Shown: positions 56,655-64,000 of the stretch, in pieces
How the letters are laid out: each line of letters starts with the position of its first letter
Position numbering within the stretch: the first letter of the stretch is position 1
NCBI RefSeq assembly: GCF_024347375.1
Contig: NZ_AP025471.1
Location: forward strand, 1,550,001-1,614,000
Origin: Vibrio coralliirubri
Lineage (GTDB): Bacteria; Pseudomonadota; Gammaproteobacteria; Enterobacterales; Vibrionaceae
Reading direction: 5' to 3'
DNA length: 64,000 nucleotides
The notes under the pieces: model-generated
Seen by the model: the letters and a program-made list of their open reading frames with translations, nothing else
Databases searched by the model: none
Told to the model about the DNA's origin: nothing
Translations under genes and position numbers: made by a program

Positions 56655-57860
56655 CTAATTAAACGCCCTAGCCACTCGCCCATTACTGCTCAATTCGTAA
56701 TGACCAATATAGGCAGGGATAAATACCGATTGCCCTTTGGTGAGTGTTAGGTGTTCACCTTTCTGACTCATTAACGTTAAATCATCATCGATTGCCATTA
56801 AGATTTCAGCACCACTTGTGATGACTTCTTCTTGCTTTGGGCTATGAAAAATATTGAAATCAAAGTCACTGACCGGGATATCATAGCGATCACATTGACC
56901 TAATTTTGAGGGTGCTAATAGTAAGCATTCGAACGGGATTGGCGTAAACTTTGTACACGCGACTAACTCAGGGACATCAATGTGTTTTGGCGTTAAACCA
57001 GCGCGCAACACGTTGTCTGAATTCGCCATAATCTCGAGCCCGGTTCCCTTGATGTAAGCATGCGGAGTGTTCGCATTCAAATACATCGCTTCACCTGGCT
57101 TTAGTGTGATCAAGTTAAGCAGCAGAACACAAAATAGTCCGATATCGTTCGGGTACTGATGGCTAAGCTCAGTAACCAAAGCAAACTCAGCTTGGTCTTG
57201 ATGAGATGCTGCGTAAGTCAAAAGTTGCTCTAATGCACGTTGTTTACATTGGTCATTCAACGTTAGCAGATCCCGGAAAAACGCCTCTAAACCTAGAGAA
57301 TCAAGGTGGTTGCCAAACTTTTCAACCAAACCAGCCAACTCGCTCGAATCCAACTTTCTGAACAAACCTAATATTTCATCGAATTCTCGAAAGCCATTCA
57401 TTGCTTGATATTCAGTGATCGCGTAAACCAATTCAGGTTTGTGGTTAGAGTCTTTGTAATTACGATGCCCTGCTGTTAGAGGGATTCTTGCTTGCTCTTC
57501 TCTTGCAAAGCCAACCTCTGCTTGCTGCTTGTTTGGGTGAACTTGAACAGATAGCGCTTTTTCTGCTGCCAAGATCTTAAACAAGAAAGGTAGCTCACCG
57601 AACTCCTGCGCAATATCGCTTGATAGATAAGCGGGTTTATTCTTGTTAATCAGCTCAGATAGAGGCACCAAATGTTGGTCAAGCTTAACCATTGAGCAAC
57701 CTTTCGGATGCGCTCCCATCCAAACTTCCGCTTGCGGCTCTTGTGACTCATTCTTAAAGCCAAACAGTTCACGTATCGAAGAAATGCTCCCCCATGCATA
57801 ATTTTGGATGGTGTTTTCCATTGGGAAAAATGAGTGTTCAGAGAAGTGGCTGAGTGACAT
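56655..57860 (-). CDS. manA: Mannose-6-phosphate isomerase, class I
   Basis: A 401-aa cytoplasmic zinc enzyme converting mannose 6-phosphate to fructose 6-phosphate. Landmarks are IQNYAWGS near the start, AEVWMGAHPKGCS, ALSVQVHPNK with zinc-binding residues, and the signature YIKGTGLEIMANSDNVLRAGLT. The ATG at 57860 (MSLSHFSEHSFFPMENT) is favoured; a GTG ten codons earlier is possible. It is downstream of uhpC but has its own promoter, which shares an 81-bp block with the uhpT promoter, so mannose 6-phosphate taken up by UhpT could be processed by co-induced ManA. Confidence 0.92.
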   Translation of the reverse strand: MSLSHFSEHSFFPMENTIQNYAWGSISSIRELFGFKNESQEPQAEVWMGAHPKGCSMVKLDQHLVPLSELINKNKPAYLSSDIAQEFGELPFLFKILAAEKALSVQVHPNKQQAEVGFAREEQARIPLTAGHRNYKDSNHKPELVYAITEYQAMNGFREFDEILGLFRKLDSSELAGLVEKFGNHLDSLGLEAFFRDLLTLNDQCKQRALEQLLTYAASHQDQAEFALVTELSHQYPNDIGLFCVLLLNLITLKPGEAMYLNANTPHAYIKGTGLEIMANSDNVLRAGLTPKHIDVPELVACTKFTPIPFECLLLAPSKLGQCDRYDIPVSDFDFNIFHSPKQEEVITSGAEILMAIDDDLTLMSQKGEHLTLTKGQSVFIPAYIGHYELSSNGRVARAFN

Positions 57861-57952
57861 GGCGTTTTCCGTAGTGAGCCCTTTGAACACAATTCAGAGA
57901 GCTGATTCTAATAACGTAAATAATTAGAAAGACTACAGAGAGCAGCTAGAAC

Positions 57953-58033
57953 CCACATGAGATGAGGTCTTAGACGCAATAGGAAAAATTCTTAGAAACA
58001 GGTGAGATCGATGAAAAGCGTGAAAAGAGTCAC
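57953..58033 (-). promoter_or_regulatory. manA upstream block shared with uhpT (CRP core plus putative UhpA sites)
   Basis: Ungapped 81-bp alignment with 63221-63301. Shared parts on the transcribed strand: a GTGA-N6-TCAC CRP core (58033-58020), TTCACGCTTT, CTAAGAATTTTTCCTA (57995-57980) and TCTAAGACC (57974-57966). The two CTAAG units are 22 bp apart. The block ends 93 bp before the manA ATG. Confidence 0.7.
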
Positions 58034-58068
58034 ATTTGAATGCTACGTATAAAAAACGCTGAAGATAG

Positions 58069-58107
58069 GATAGCTGCACAATAACCAGAGGACCATTAGC
58101 AGCTATC
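58069..58107 (-). terminator. Stem-loop after uhpC, possible terminator
   Basis: GATAGCTGC (58069-58077) pairs perfectly with GCAGCTATC (58099-58107). A T6 run lies on the minus strand 12 bases beyond the stem, so it is not a textbook terminator. Confidence 0.45.
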
Positions 58108-58126
58108 TTATTGACGAAGAAGCCCC

Positions 58127-59467
58127 TTAAAAGCCAGAGCGAACCTCTGCACTTTTCTGAGGTGATTGAGCTTGTAGGAAAGGCAGTAACAGCAAGCCAA
58201 TAACGGCCGCACAAGTCGAGATGGTAATGAAGAACCCACTCCAACCGTAAGTTTCTAGAACGAGCGCTAATGGGTAACCAGAAAGTGCTGCTCCCATATA
58301 AGCAAACAAGCCAACAAAACCTGTCGCCGCCCCGGCAGAATCTTTATGTGAACATTCCGCCGCCGCCATGCCAATAAGCATTTGAGGACCAAAAACAAAA
58401 AAGCCTACACAAAACAGCCCAGCCGCTTGAAACACAAAGTTGGTTAAAGGCATAAGCCATAAAGCCGATACCGAAAGGAAGATACCAATCGCGAACAGGA
58501 TATTCATCGGGCCTCGGTTGCCACCAAACAATCTATCCGATCCCCAGCCAGCAACAAGTGAACCAATAAAACCGCCAATCTCAAACAGAGATAAAGCAGC
58601 GTTGGCGTTGATCAAACTGTAATCGTGTTCTTCGGTGAGATATAAATTACCCCAGTCGTTAACTGCCGTTCTTACGATGTAAACCAACACATAGCTAAAG
58701 GCGAGCAACCAAATGTACTTATTGCTGAACACATAGGTTTTCAGGATCTCTCGATAGCTTAACCCTTGCCCATGGCTCTCTTGCGCTAATTCCAGGTGAT
58801 CATTACGCCACTTCCCTACCGTCGGAAGTCCCATGGTGGTGGGCTTGTCACGTAAGCGCCAGCAGACAATAAGACCGATAAAAACACCAATCACACCCGG
58901 CCAGATAAACCCAGCTCGCCAACTGAACTGCAGCGTTAGATAACCCACAAGAATAGGTATAAGCGCCCCGCCAACGTTGTGTGCTGTATTCCAGATTGCC
59001 CAGCGAAAGCCTCTTTCGGAGCGAGAATACCAAGTCGTCAATAACTTGGAACACGATGGCCAGCCCCAACCTTGGAACCATGCATTCAGTACCCATAACG
59101 AGATAAAAGCCGCTAACGAACTCGAAAAGCCAAACGCGATATTTATCAGACCAGTCGCGATTAGGCCAAGCCCCATGAAGTAACGAGGGTTCGACCGATC
59201 CGATATCGTGCCTGAGATAAATTTTGATAAGCCATAAGAAAGATAAAAGAGCGTGCCAATTAAGCCGATATCACCTTTGTCCAAACCAAGATCGGTGATC
59301 ATTGCAGGCGCAGCGTAATTAAAGGTTTTACGAGTGAAGTAAAAACCCGCATAGCCGACATACATTCCTATCATGATGTGAAGACGCCAGTAGCGATAAC
59401 TCTGATTGACCTCATCATCAGTTAGAGCATCACTCTTTGACGTTGTTGAGCGCAGAAATCCAAACAT
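58127..59467 (-). CDS. uhpC: Hexose-phosphate sensor/transporter UhpC
   Basis: A 446-aa 12-helix MFS protein of the organophosphate:phosphate antiporter family that acts as sensor with UhpB. MFGFLRSTTSK...YRYWRLHIMIGMYVGYAGFYFTRKTFNYA aligns with the start of E. coli UhpC, so the ATG at 59467 was chosen over a GTG four codons earlier. FQGWGWPSCSKLLTTWYSRSERG is the family signature. It detects external glucose 6-phosphate and activates UhpB in the membrane. The gene starts 9 bp after the uhpB stop. Confidence 0.93.
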   Translation of the reverse strand: MFGFLRSTTSKSDALTDDEVNQSYRYWRLHIMIGMYVGYAGFYFTRKTFNYAAPAMITDLGLDKGDIGLIGTLFYLSYGLSKFISGTISDRSNPRYFMGLGLIATGLINIAFGFSSSLAAFISLWVLNAWFQGWGWPSCSKLLTTWYSRSERGFRWAIWNTAHNVGGALIPILVGYLTLQFSWRAGFIWPGVIGVFIGLIVCWRLRDKPTTMGLPTVGKWRNDHLELAQESHGQGLSYREILKTYVFSNKYIWLLAFSYVLVYIVRTAVNDWGNLYLTEEHDYSLINANAALSLFEIGGFIGSLVAGWGSDRLFGGNRGPMNILFAIGIFLSVSALWLMPLTNFVFQAAGLFCVGFFVFGPQMLIGMAAAECSHKDSAGAATGFVGLFAYMGAALSGYPLALVLETYGWSGFFITISTCAAVIGLLLLPFLQAQSPQKSAEVRSGF

Positions 59468-59475
59468 ATTCGTTC

Positions 59476-60972
59476 TCACACTTTAGGTAATGTAACGCTG
59501 ATATTAGTACCCGAAAATGAGCCATTAGCGTTGATTGTCATCTTGCCGCCGAGCGCCTGAACACGCTCTTGCATACCACGAACACCCATTCCCTTGAGAA
59601 GATCTTGCGCTGTAAAACCAACGCCATTATCTGTGATCCGAAGATAAGCCTGAGCATCTAGAATCAGTTCAATTCTGATTTCGCTCGCGTTGGCGTATTT
59701 AGAGGCGTTGTTTAGAGATTCTTGGCACAGCCTGAAGATTGTGACCTTGAGCGTGTCACTCAAACACGAGTAATCACCTTGCCAATTTAACTGGATATCA
59801 ACGCCGTGATCCGAAAACTCCATCTCTCGAATAAGCTGTTCCACGGAATCTTTTAGGTCAAGATCGTCCAACATCTTAGGTCTTAGTTTTGTAAGTAGAC
59901 GTTTGGTGGTGTCATAAACATTCAAAGACAATGACTCAATCGTCCCCGCACAGCGAACGCTCATCTCAGCGGCATCAACGCGTTTAATAATGCTTGCCTG
60001 TGTACGAATTGCCGTGATGTTTTGGCCGATTTCATCATGCAGTTCACGAGCAATGTCACGACGAACCGATTCTTCAGCGGTAACTAACTGACGTGAAAGA
60101 TTTTGATTTCTGGAAAGCTCGCTTCGCAATTTGGAGTTGAGATCTTTCTGCTTTTGAACTGCAAGGCCAAGCAGTATACCTGTGATGGTTTGAGCAGATA
60201 GAGACAAGAGCAAGTCGGTAATTTCGAGTTTGGATGTGCCGCTGTGAGCAGCAATCAACGCGACACTATTTAGCATTGTTGCAAGCAGAGCGCCTTGCCA
60301 TCCGTAACGAACGGCGAGCAAGATAATAGGGATCGCCATACAGAATGGGGCGAAACGCCTTAGTTCATCAGGCAAACTGGTTTGTATCAAAATACTGGCC
60401 ACCAGCAACACACTGTATAAAGCGATGTGACGAATTTTGAACTCTACAACATTATGGATTAAGTAAGAGCTCAGTGGCGCCCACTTATTTTGGAATAGAT
60501 AGTTCCAGACCAGATAACACATCGGCACCAGCATCAATCCGCCAGTGATACTCACCAACCACACCATGTAAACAGCCGGAACATGAGAACCCACCACGGC
60601 AACGTTAATGAATGCTGTGACCATGATTAAGCTCGCCATCACTAACAAGTGACGATTTTGGTCACCAGAATAATAACGCTTGGCAATTAGCGTGGCAGGA
60701 ATACTCAATCCACTGGCGATGAGTATCGTCAGCCATTGAGGTTCATCAAGCAGCAGAGCTAAAGCGATCGCAAGCCCCCACTCTGCAATATAGATAGCAG
60801 GCCAATAGTGAATGCGAGTGTGCAACGTCATTCCCAGTCGAAGTGAAAACGGGAAAAGCAGAATGGCTAACTCAGGGTCATTAATGAAATAGAAGGCAAT
60901 AACCCATAAACAGAACCATGCACAGCCAGCCATAAAAACCCCACACAGGGAGGTGGCTAGGTAAGAACGCAT
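59476..60972 (-). CDS. uhpB: Sensor histidine kinase UhpB
   Basis: A 498-aa membrane kinase. Residues 1-270 form an eight-helix MASE1-type membrane domain. A NarX/UhpB-type HisKA_3 domain follows, with phospho-acceptor H312 in RRDIARELHDEIGQNI, and a HATPase with N-box QESLNNASKYA and G-box GVGFTAQDLLKGMGVRGM. It passes the UhpC signal to UhpA. Its start overlaps the uhpA stop by one base. Length equals that of E. coli UhpB (about 500 aa). Confidence 0.94.
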   Translation of the reverse strand: MRSYLATSLCGVFMAGCAWFCLWVIAFYFINDPELAILLFPFSLRLGMTLHTRIHYWPAIYIAEWGLAIALALLLDEPQWLTILIASGLSIPATLIAKRYYSGDQNRHLLVMASLIMVTAFINVAVVGSHVPAVYMVWLVSITGGLMLVPMCYLVWNYLFQNKWAPLSSYLIHNVVEFKIRHIALYSVLLVASILIQTSLPDELRRFAPFCMAIPIILLAVRYGWQGALLATMLNSVALIAAHSGTSKLEITDLLLSLSAQTITGILLGLAVQKQKDLNSKLRSELSRNQNLSRQLVTAEESVRRDIARELHDEIGQNITAIRTQASIIKRVDAAEMSVRCAGTIESLSLNVYDTTKRLLTKLRPKMLDDLDLKDSVEQLIREMEFSDHGVDIQLNWQGDYSCLSDTLKVTIFRLCQESLNNASKYANASEIRIELILDAQAYLRITDNGVGFTAQDLLKGMGVRGMQERVQALGGKMTINANGSFSGTNISVTLPKV

Positions 60973-61580
60973 TAGAACTGGTCTTGTGTAAACAGTTTCG
61001 CTAACTCGACGTTGTTCTTAACATTGAGTTTGTCCATCGCATTGGCACGGTGTACATGCACCGTTTTATGGCTAACCCCTAGCTCAACAGCGATAGATTT
61101 TACATCGAGCCCTGTTGCCAATAACTGACACACTTCGCTTTCTCTGCGGGTGAGCTGATTTAAAGAGGCTTTATTCTTCATGGGTGTCGCAAGCTTTATG
61201 GCGATATCAGGCGTGAGATAACAGCCACCATTTGCGCTCGTGTGTACGGCTTGGATTAACTCATCAGGGCTACAGCGCTTGCTGAGATAACCTTTGGCTC
61301 CTAACTCTAATGACTTCTCAACCATCGCCGGAGAGTCATGAACGCTCAACATGATGCTGGCAATTCCAGATGGAATCTCTTCCAATAAGCTCAGGCCACT
61401 TTCGTCCTGCATTGAGATATCCAAGATCACGACATCAGGGTGACAGCTTGGCAGTCCTAGGCGCGCTTCTGCCGCAGAGTTGAATTCACCCACGACCGTA
61501 ATATCAGCTTCAAGACTGAGTAATTGAGCAAAGCCAGATCGAACAATGACGTGGTCATCAACAAGCGCAACATTAATCAT
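60972..61580 (-). CDS. uhpA: Response regulator UhpA (NarL/FixJ family)
   Basis: A 202-aa transcription activator. The receiver has phospho-acceptor D54 ([13 protein letters not shown]), as in E. coli UhpA, and the C-terminal LuxR-type helix-turn-helix is [36 protein letters not shown]. The ATG at 61580 gives [21 protein letters not shown], which aligns with E. coli MITVALIDDH; a TTG four codons earlier was rejected. It lies downstream of uhpT, with a 13-bp stem between. It probably activates uhpT and, from the promoter match, manA. Confidence 0.94.
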   Translation of the reverse strand: MINVALVDDHVIVRSGFAQLLSLEADITVVGEFNSAAEARLGLPSCHPDVVILDISMQDESGLSLLEEIPSGIASIMLSVHDSPAMVEKSLELGAKGYLSKRCSPDELIQAVHTSANGGCYLTPDIAIKLATPMKNKASLNQLTRRESEVCQLLATGLDVKSIAVELGVSHKTVHVHRANAMDKLNVKNNVELAKLFTQDQF

Positions 61581-61690
61581 GATATTAACCAAAATTAAGA
61601 GTAAGAAAGAAAAATAGCCCCAACAGGAGCTATCTAAAATTAAGTTTATTGATAGAGATGATACTGAATCGAACTAACGATTGGTATGAT

Positions 61691-61722
61691 CTCACGTGCT
61701 TTAATCAGATAAAGCACGTGAG
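61691..61722 (-). other. Perfect 13-bp stem-loop between uhpT and uhpA
   Basis: CTCACGTGCTTTA (61691-61703) pairs perfectly with TAAAGCACGTGAG (61710-61722), 6-nt loop. No T run follows on the minus strand, so it may set mRNA stability or partial termination between the highly expressed uhpT and the regulatory genes. Confidence 0.6.
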
Positions 61723-61727
61723 ACTCG

Positions 61728-63122
61728 CTACGCGTTTTGAGACGCTAAGTGCATTTTCTTAGCGTGGCGAATCTTCTTCTCTTCCGCAACCGCAACGAAG
61801 AGCAGTAACACGATACAAATGGCAGCTGACGTATCAAGCGCTGCGAACGTGCCTTTCCAACCCGTTAAGCCAAAAATAGGTGTGCCGTCTGCAATCATAC
61901 CTAGGCCAAGTTTGGCAAAGCTGTCACCAATTAAGTAAGCAAATGTGCCTTTCACACCATCTGCAACACTGATTGCTTTCTTAGGCACGAAACCTACTGC
62001 AGCAACACCAATCAGCAACTGAGGACCAAACACTAGGAAGCCAAGTACGAACAGTGATGCTAAGTACATGAACTCACTAGTTGCATGTTGATAGAACTCT
62101 AGAGAAACGATGATAAGGCCAAGCGACACACAAGCAACCAAAGCACGGCGTCCGTTCGCAAGGTCTGACAGATAACCCCACATTAACGTACCGACCAGTG
62201 CACCAACCTCAAACAGCGTGAAGCCTGAAATCGCCGTTTCTTTTGATAGACCTAGCTCTTGATACGCATAAACGGTAGACCATTGATCGATACCGATACG
62301 AACAATGTATAAGAAGATATTCGCGAAGCAGAGCAACCAGATCACTTTGTTTTTAAGAATGTACTCAACAAAGATCTCTTTTTTGGTCATTTGATTCTCT
62401 TCAGCAGCCGTATCTTCTTCGCTGACTTCTTCATCAAACAACTCTTCAACCGTACCTAGACCGTAGGCTTCTGGAGAGTCATTACCAAAGCGCATACCAA
62501 TAAAGCCCACGACAATCGCGATGATTGATGGGAACACGAACATACCGATCACGTTGCCATCAAATAGATAGTTAGCGCCGAACAGAGCAACACCAGCCGC
62601 ACCTGCGCCACCCACGTTGTGCGACATATTCCAAAGGCCTAAATAAGAACCACGCTTGTTACGAGGCGTCCATTTAGTGATGGTCGAGTAGCTTGAAGGA
62701 CCGCCGGTACTTTGGAAGAAACCACTCAACGCATAGAAGGCAACCATCAAGAATAAGCTAGCGCTGCCGCCGCCCATACTGAAGCTAAAGCCCAACATGG
62801 CAATACCAGAAAGGACAAGCATGAATGGTAGGAACTGCTTAGTGTTTTTACCATCGGCATAATAGGAAACAACAGTTTTACCGATACCGTAAGTGATAGA
62901 GAAACCCAGACCGATAAGACCTAGATCCGTCATCGATAACCCATAAGTAGAAATCATGTCGTTTTGTGCGACATTGAAGTTCTTACGGACCAAATACATG
63001 GTTAGATAACCAATGAACACGACGAGGTAAGATTGTAGGAATGGCTTAAACCACATTTTTCTTCTAGTTTCGACCGGAAGATCCAGCGTCGGTTTTCGAA
63101 CCTGATCTAGGAACTTTAACAT
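61728..63122 (-). CDS. uhpT: Hexose-phosphate:phosphate antiporter UhpT
   Basis: A 464-aa 12-helix inner-membrane antiporter importing glucose 6-phosphate and other hexose phosphates in exchange for phosphate. The start [28 protein letters not shown] matches UhpT proteins, with [13 protein letters not shown] in helix 1 and [24 protein letters not shown] as family signature. It is placed upstream of uhpA, the reverse of the E. coli uhpABCT order. Its promoter carries a CRP core and putative UhpA repeats. Confidence 0.95.
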   Translation of the reverse strand: MLKFLDQVRKPTLDLPVETRRKMWFKPFLQSYLVVFIGYLTMYLVRKNFNVAQNDMISTYGLSMTDLGLIGLGFSITYGIGKTVVSYYADGKNTKQFLPFMLVLSGIAMLGFSFSMGGGSASLFLMVAFYALSGFFQSTGGPSSYSTITKWTPRNKRGSYLGLWNMSHNVGGAGAAGVALFGANYLFDGNVIGMFVFPSIIAIVVGFIGMRFGNDSPEAYGLGTVEELFDEEVSEEDTAAEENQMTKKEIFVEYILKNKVIWLLCFANIFLYIVRIGIDQWSTVYAYQELGLSKETAISGFTLFEVGALVGTLMWGYLSDLANGRRALVACVSLGLIIVSLEFYQHATSEFMYLASLFVLGFLVFGPQLLIGVAAVGFVPKKAISVADGVKGTFAYLIGDSFAKLGLGMIADGTPIFGLTGWKGTFAALDTSAAICIVLLLFVAVAEEKKIRHAKKMHLASQNA

Positions 63123-63491
63123 TGTGAACTCTCTTATTATTTATGAGGTCTGCACGGCATAATTGCGACCATGCATTGTTTGTTATTTGACAGGGAAATA
63201 ATAAGGAGTCTAAAAATCGACCGCATGAGAGAGGGTCTTAGAATAACTAGGAAAAATTCTTAGTTCAGAATCGGGAGTCAAGAAAGCGTGAACAGCATCA
63301 CTTTGTTTACGGTCTGTTATGGATTGATATTACGATAACAAAAGTCACTCATTTCAAGGCTGACGAACCTTGTAAATAAACAGAAACAAGTGAAACACTT
63401 CGCAACAAACAAAGCATTATTCATAATGGTTGCCTGACATTGCATTGATAAAGTTTGGATCCTTTTATAAACACATTTTTAGGTTCCAACT
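63123..63491. other. 369-bp divergent promoter region between uhpT and a lipoprotein gene
   Basis: It contains the uhpT control block (63221-63301) and, further right, the promoter of the lipoprotein gene. No other gene was seen. Confidence 0.8.
63221..63301 (-). promoter_or_regulatory. uhpT upstream block (CRP core plus putative UhpA sites)
   Basis: Minus-strand order: GTGATGCTGTTCAC (63301-63288, a GTGA-N6-TCAC CRP core), TTCACGCTTT, the near-palindrome CTAAGAATTTTTCCTAG (63263-63247) and TCTAAGACC (63242-63234). The block ends 98 bp before the uhpT ATG and aligns without gaps with the manA upstream region. Confidence 0.72.
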
Positions 63492-64000
63492 ATGAATTCA
63501 ATGGTCAAATCATCACTTGCGATTGCTATTAGCCTTCCACTACTTGCTGGATGTGTGACACCTGGTGAAGATGATCCCAATGCGATCACCAAGCAGGGCG
63601 CAGTCGGTGGCGCACTGTTAGGGCTCACGATAGGTGCATTAACTGGTGATGCTGAGCTAGCAATGAAAAGTGCCGTTGTCGGCGGAGTAGCCGGCGGGGT
63701 CGCAGGTGCAGGTAACGACATTAGAAGTAATCGAGACAACATCCGTCACGATAGCCGTAACGAAGCCATTGCGCATACCAACGTGAACGCCGCAGCAGCA
63801 ACAGCAGCACCCACAGAGACGAAGCAACAAAATTGGGAAGAGCTCAATAATTTCATTGGCGAATGGGATGTCACTATCCACAATCACGTTAACACTCTGG
63901 ATACTATCTCGGACTTAGAGTCGACAGGAAAACTGAACAGCATTAGTCAAGCAGAGGTGAGCGTAGCTAATTCACAAGGAGTCAACCTAACGGCTCAGTT
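63492..64000 (+). CDS. Glycine-zipper lipoprotein, 3' end outside window
   Basis: The first 169 codons of an open frame that runs off the right edge. Lipobox SLPLLAGC (C21) follows a short signal peptide. Next comes a glycine-zipper segment (AVGGALLGLTIGALTGD and VVGGVAGGVAGAG), which in other lipoproteins inserts into or spans membranes. A charged stretch NDIRSNRDNIRHDSRNEAI, an alanine-rich linker and NNFIGEWDVTIHN then follow, the last resembling proteins with a lipocalin-like DUF start. AGG lies eight bases before the ATG. Function is unknown; it is divergent from uhpT. Confidence 0.75.
   Translation, partial: MNSMVKSSLAIAISLPLLAGCVTPGEDDPNAITKQGAVGGALLGLTIGALTGDAELAMKSAVVGGVAGGVAGAGNDIRSNRDNIRHDSRNEAIAHTNVNAAAATAAPTETKQQNWEELNNFIGEWDVTIHNHVNTLDTISDLESTGKLNSISQAEVSVANSQGVNLTAQ

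Noticed and set aside
1..64000. tRNA, rRNA, CRISPR array or prophage
   Set aside because: No cloverleaf-like segments, rRNA sequence, regularly spaced repeats or phage structural genes were seen by eye.

Overview
The window looks like chromosome II of a marine Vibrio, close to the V. splendidus group. The basis is moderate GC, many intact Vibrio-type genes (uhp, lldP/lldD, trhO, a YcgR/PlzD-type PilZ protein, a Lon-like protease) and marine beta-glucoside genes. The species call is inference. I saw no rRNA, tRNA, CRISPR array or phage.

Layout. 1-4.3 kb: a three-gene minus-strand operon (GNAT, small-molecule kinase, MFS transporter) whose MFS gene is split by an IS5/IS903-type element with a perfect 9-bp target duplication, then a PilZ gene. 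4.5-9.3 kb: a Lon-like protease, then a two-gene unit (small helical protein plus a double ABC ATPase) behind a good Fur box. 9.4-10.8 kb: an IS4-family element. 10.9-27.4 kb: a beta-glucoside island. It holds two LacI regulators, a GH116 enzyme, a mutarotase, a GH94 phosphorylase, a GH1 beta-glucosidase, a complete CUT1-type ABC importer with its ATPase, and a LamB-type porin. Sugars would enter through the porin and the ABC importer and be split in the cytoplasm by phosphorolysis (GH94) or hydrolysis (GH1, GH116). Matching LacI-type operators lie in front of the lacI-led operon and the porin gene.

27.7-37.4 kb: a prolyl oligopeptidase, a LysR regulator and a lactate module (lldP, lldD, Fe-S D-lactate dehydrogenase). 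The lldP-lldD gap can fold into a nested RNA structure, and a MITE-like repeat precedes the D-lactate gene. 37.5-42.9 kb: a four-gene ABC importer of the peptide/nickel/opine class with a fused double permease and a near-perfect Zur box, so probably a zinc or metallophore uptake system. 43-49.8 kb: MATE efflux, AraC regulator, aminotransferase, tautomerase, GNAT, trhO, a second inverted copy of the MITE, and a DUF465 protein.

49.8-56.5 kb: a two-component system divergent from a DUF5666-type lipoprotein, with three TTCAC repeats at helical spacing between them, then a GNAT and a large lipoprotein. 56.6-63.1 kb: manA and uhpC-uhpB-uhpA-uhpT. The manA and uhpT promoters share an ungapped 81-bp block with a CRP core and repeated CTAAG elements, suggesting that mannose-6-phosphate isomerase belongs to the UhpA regulon. 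The window ends inside a glycine-zipper lipoprotein.
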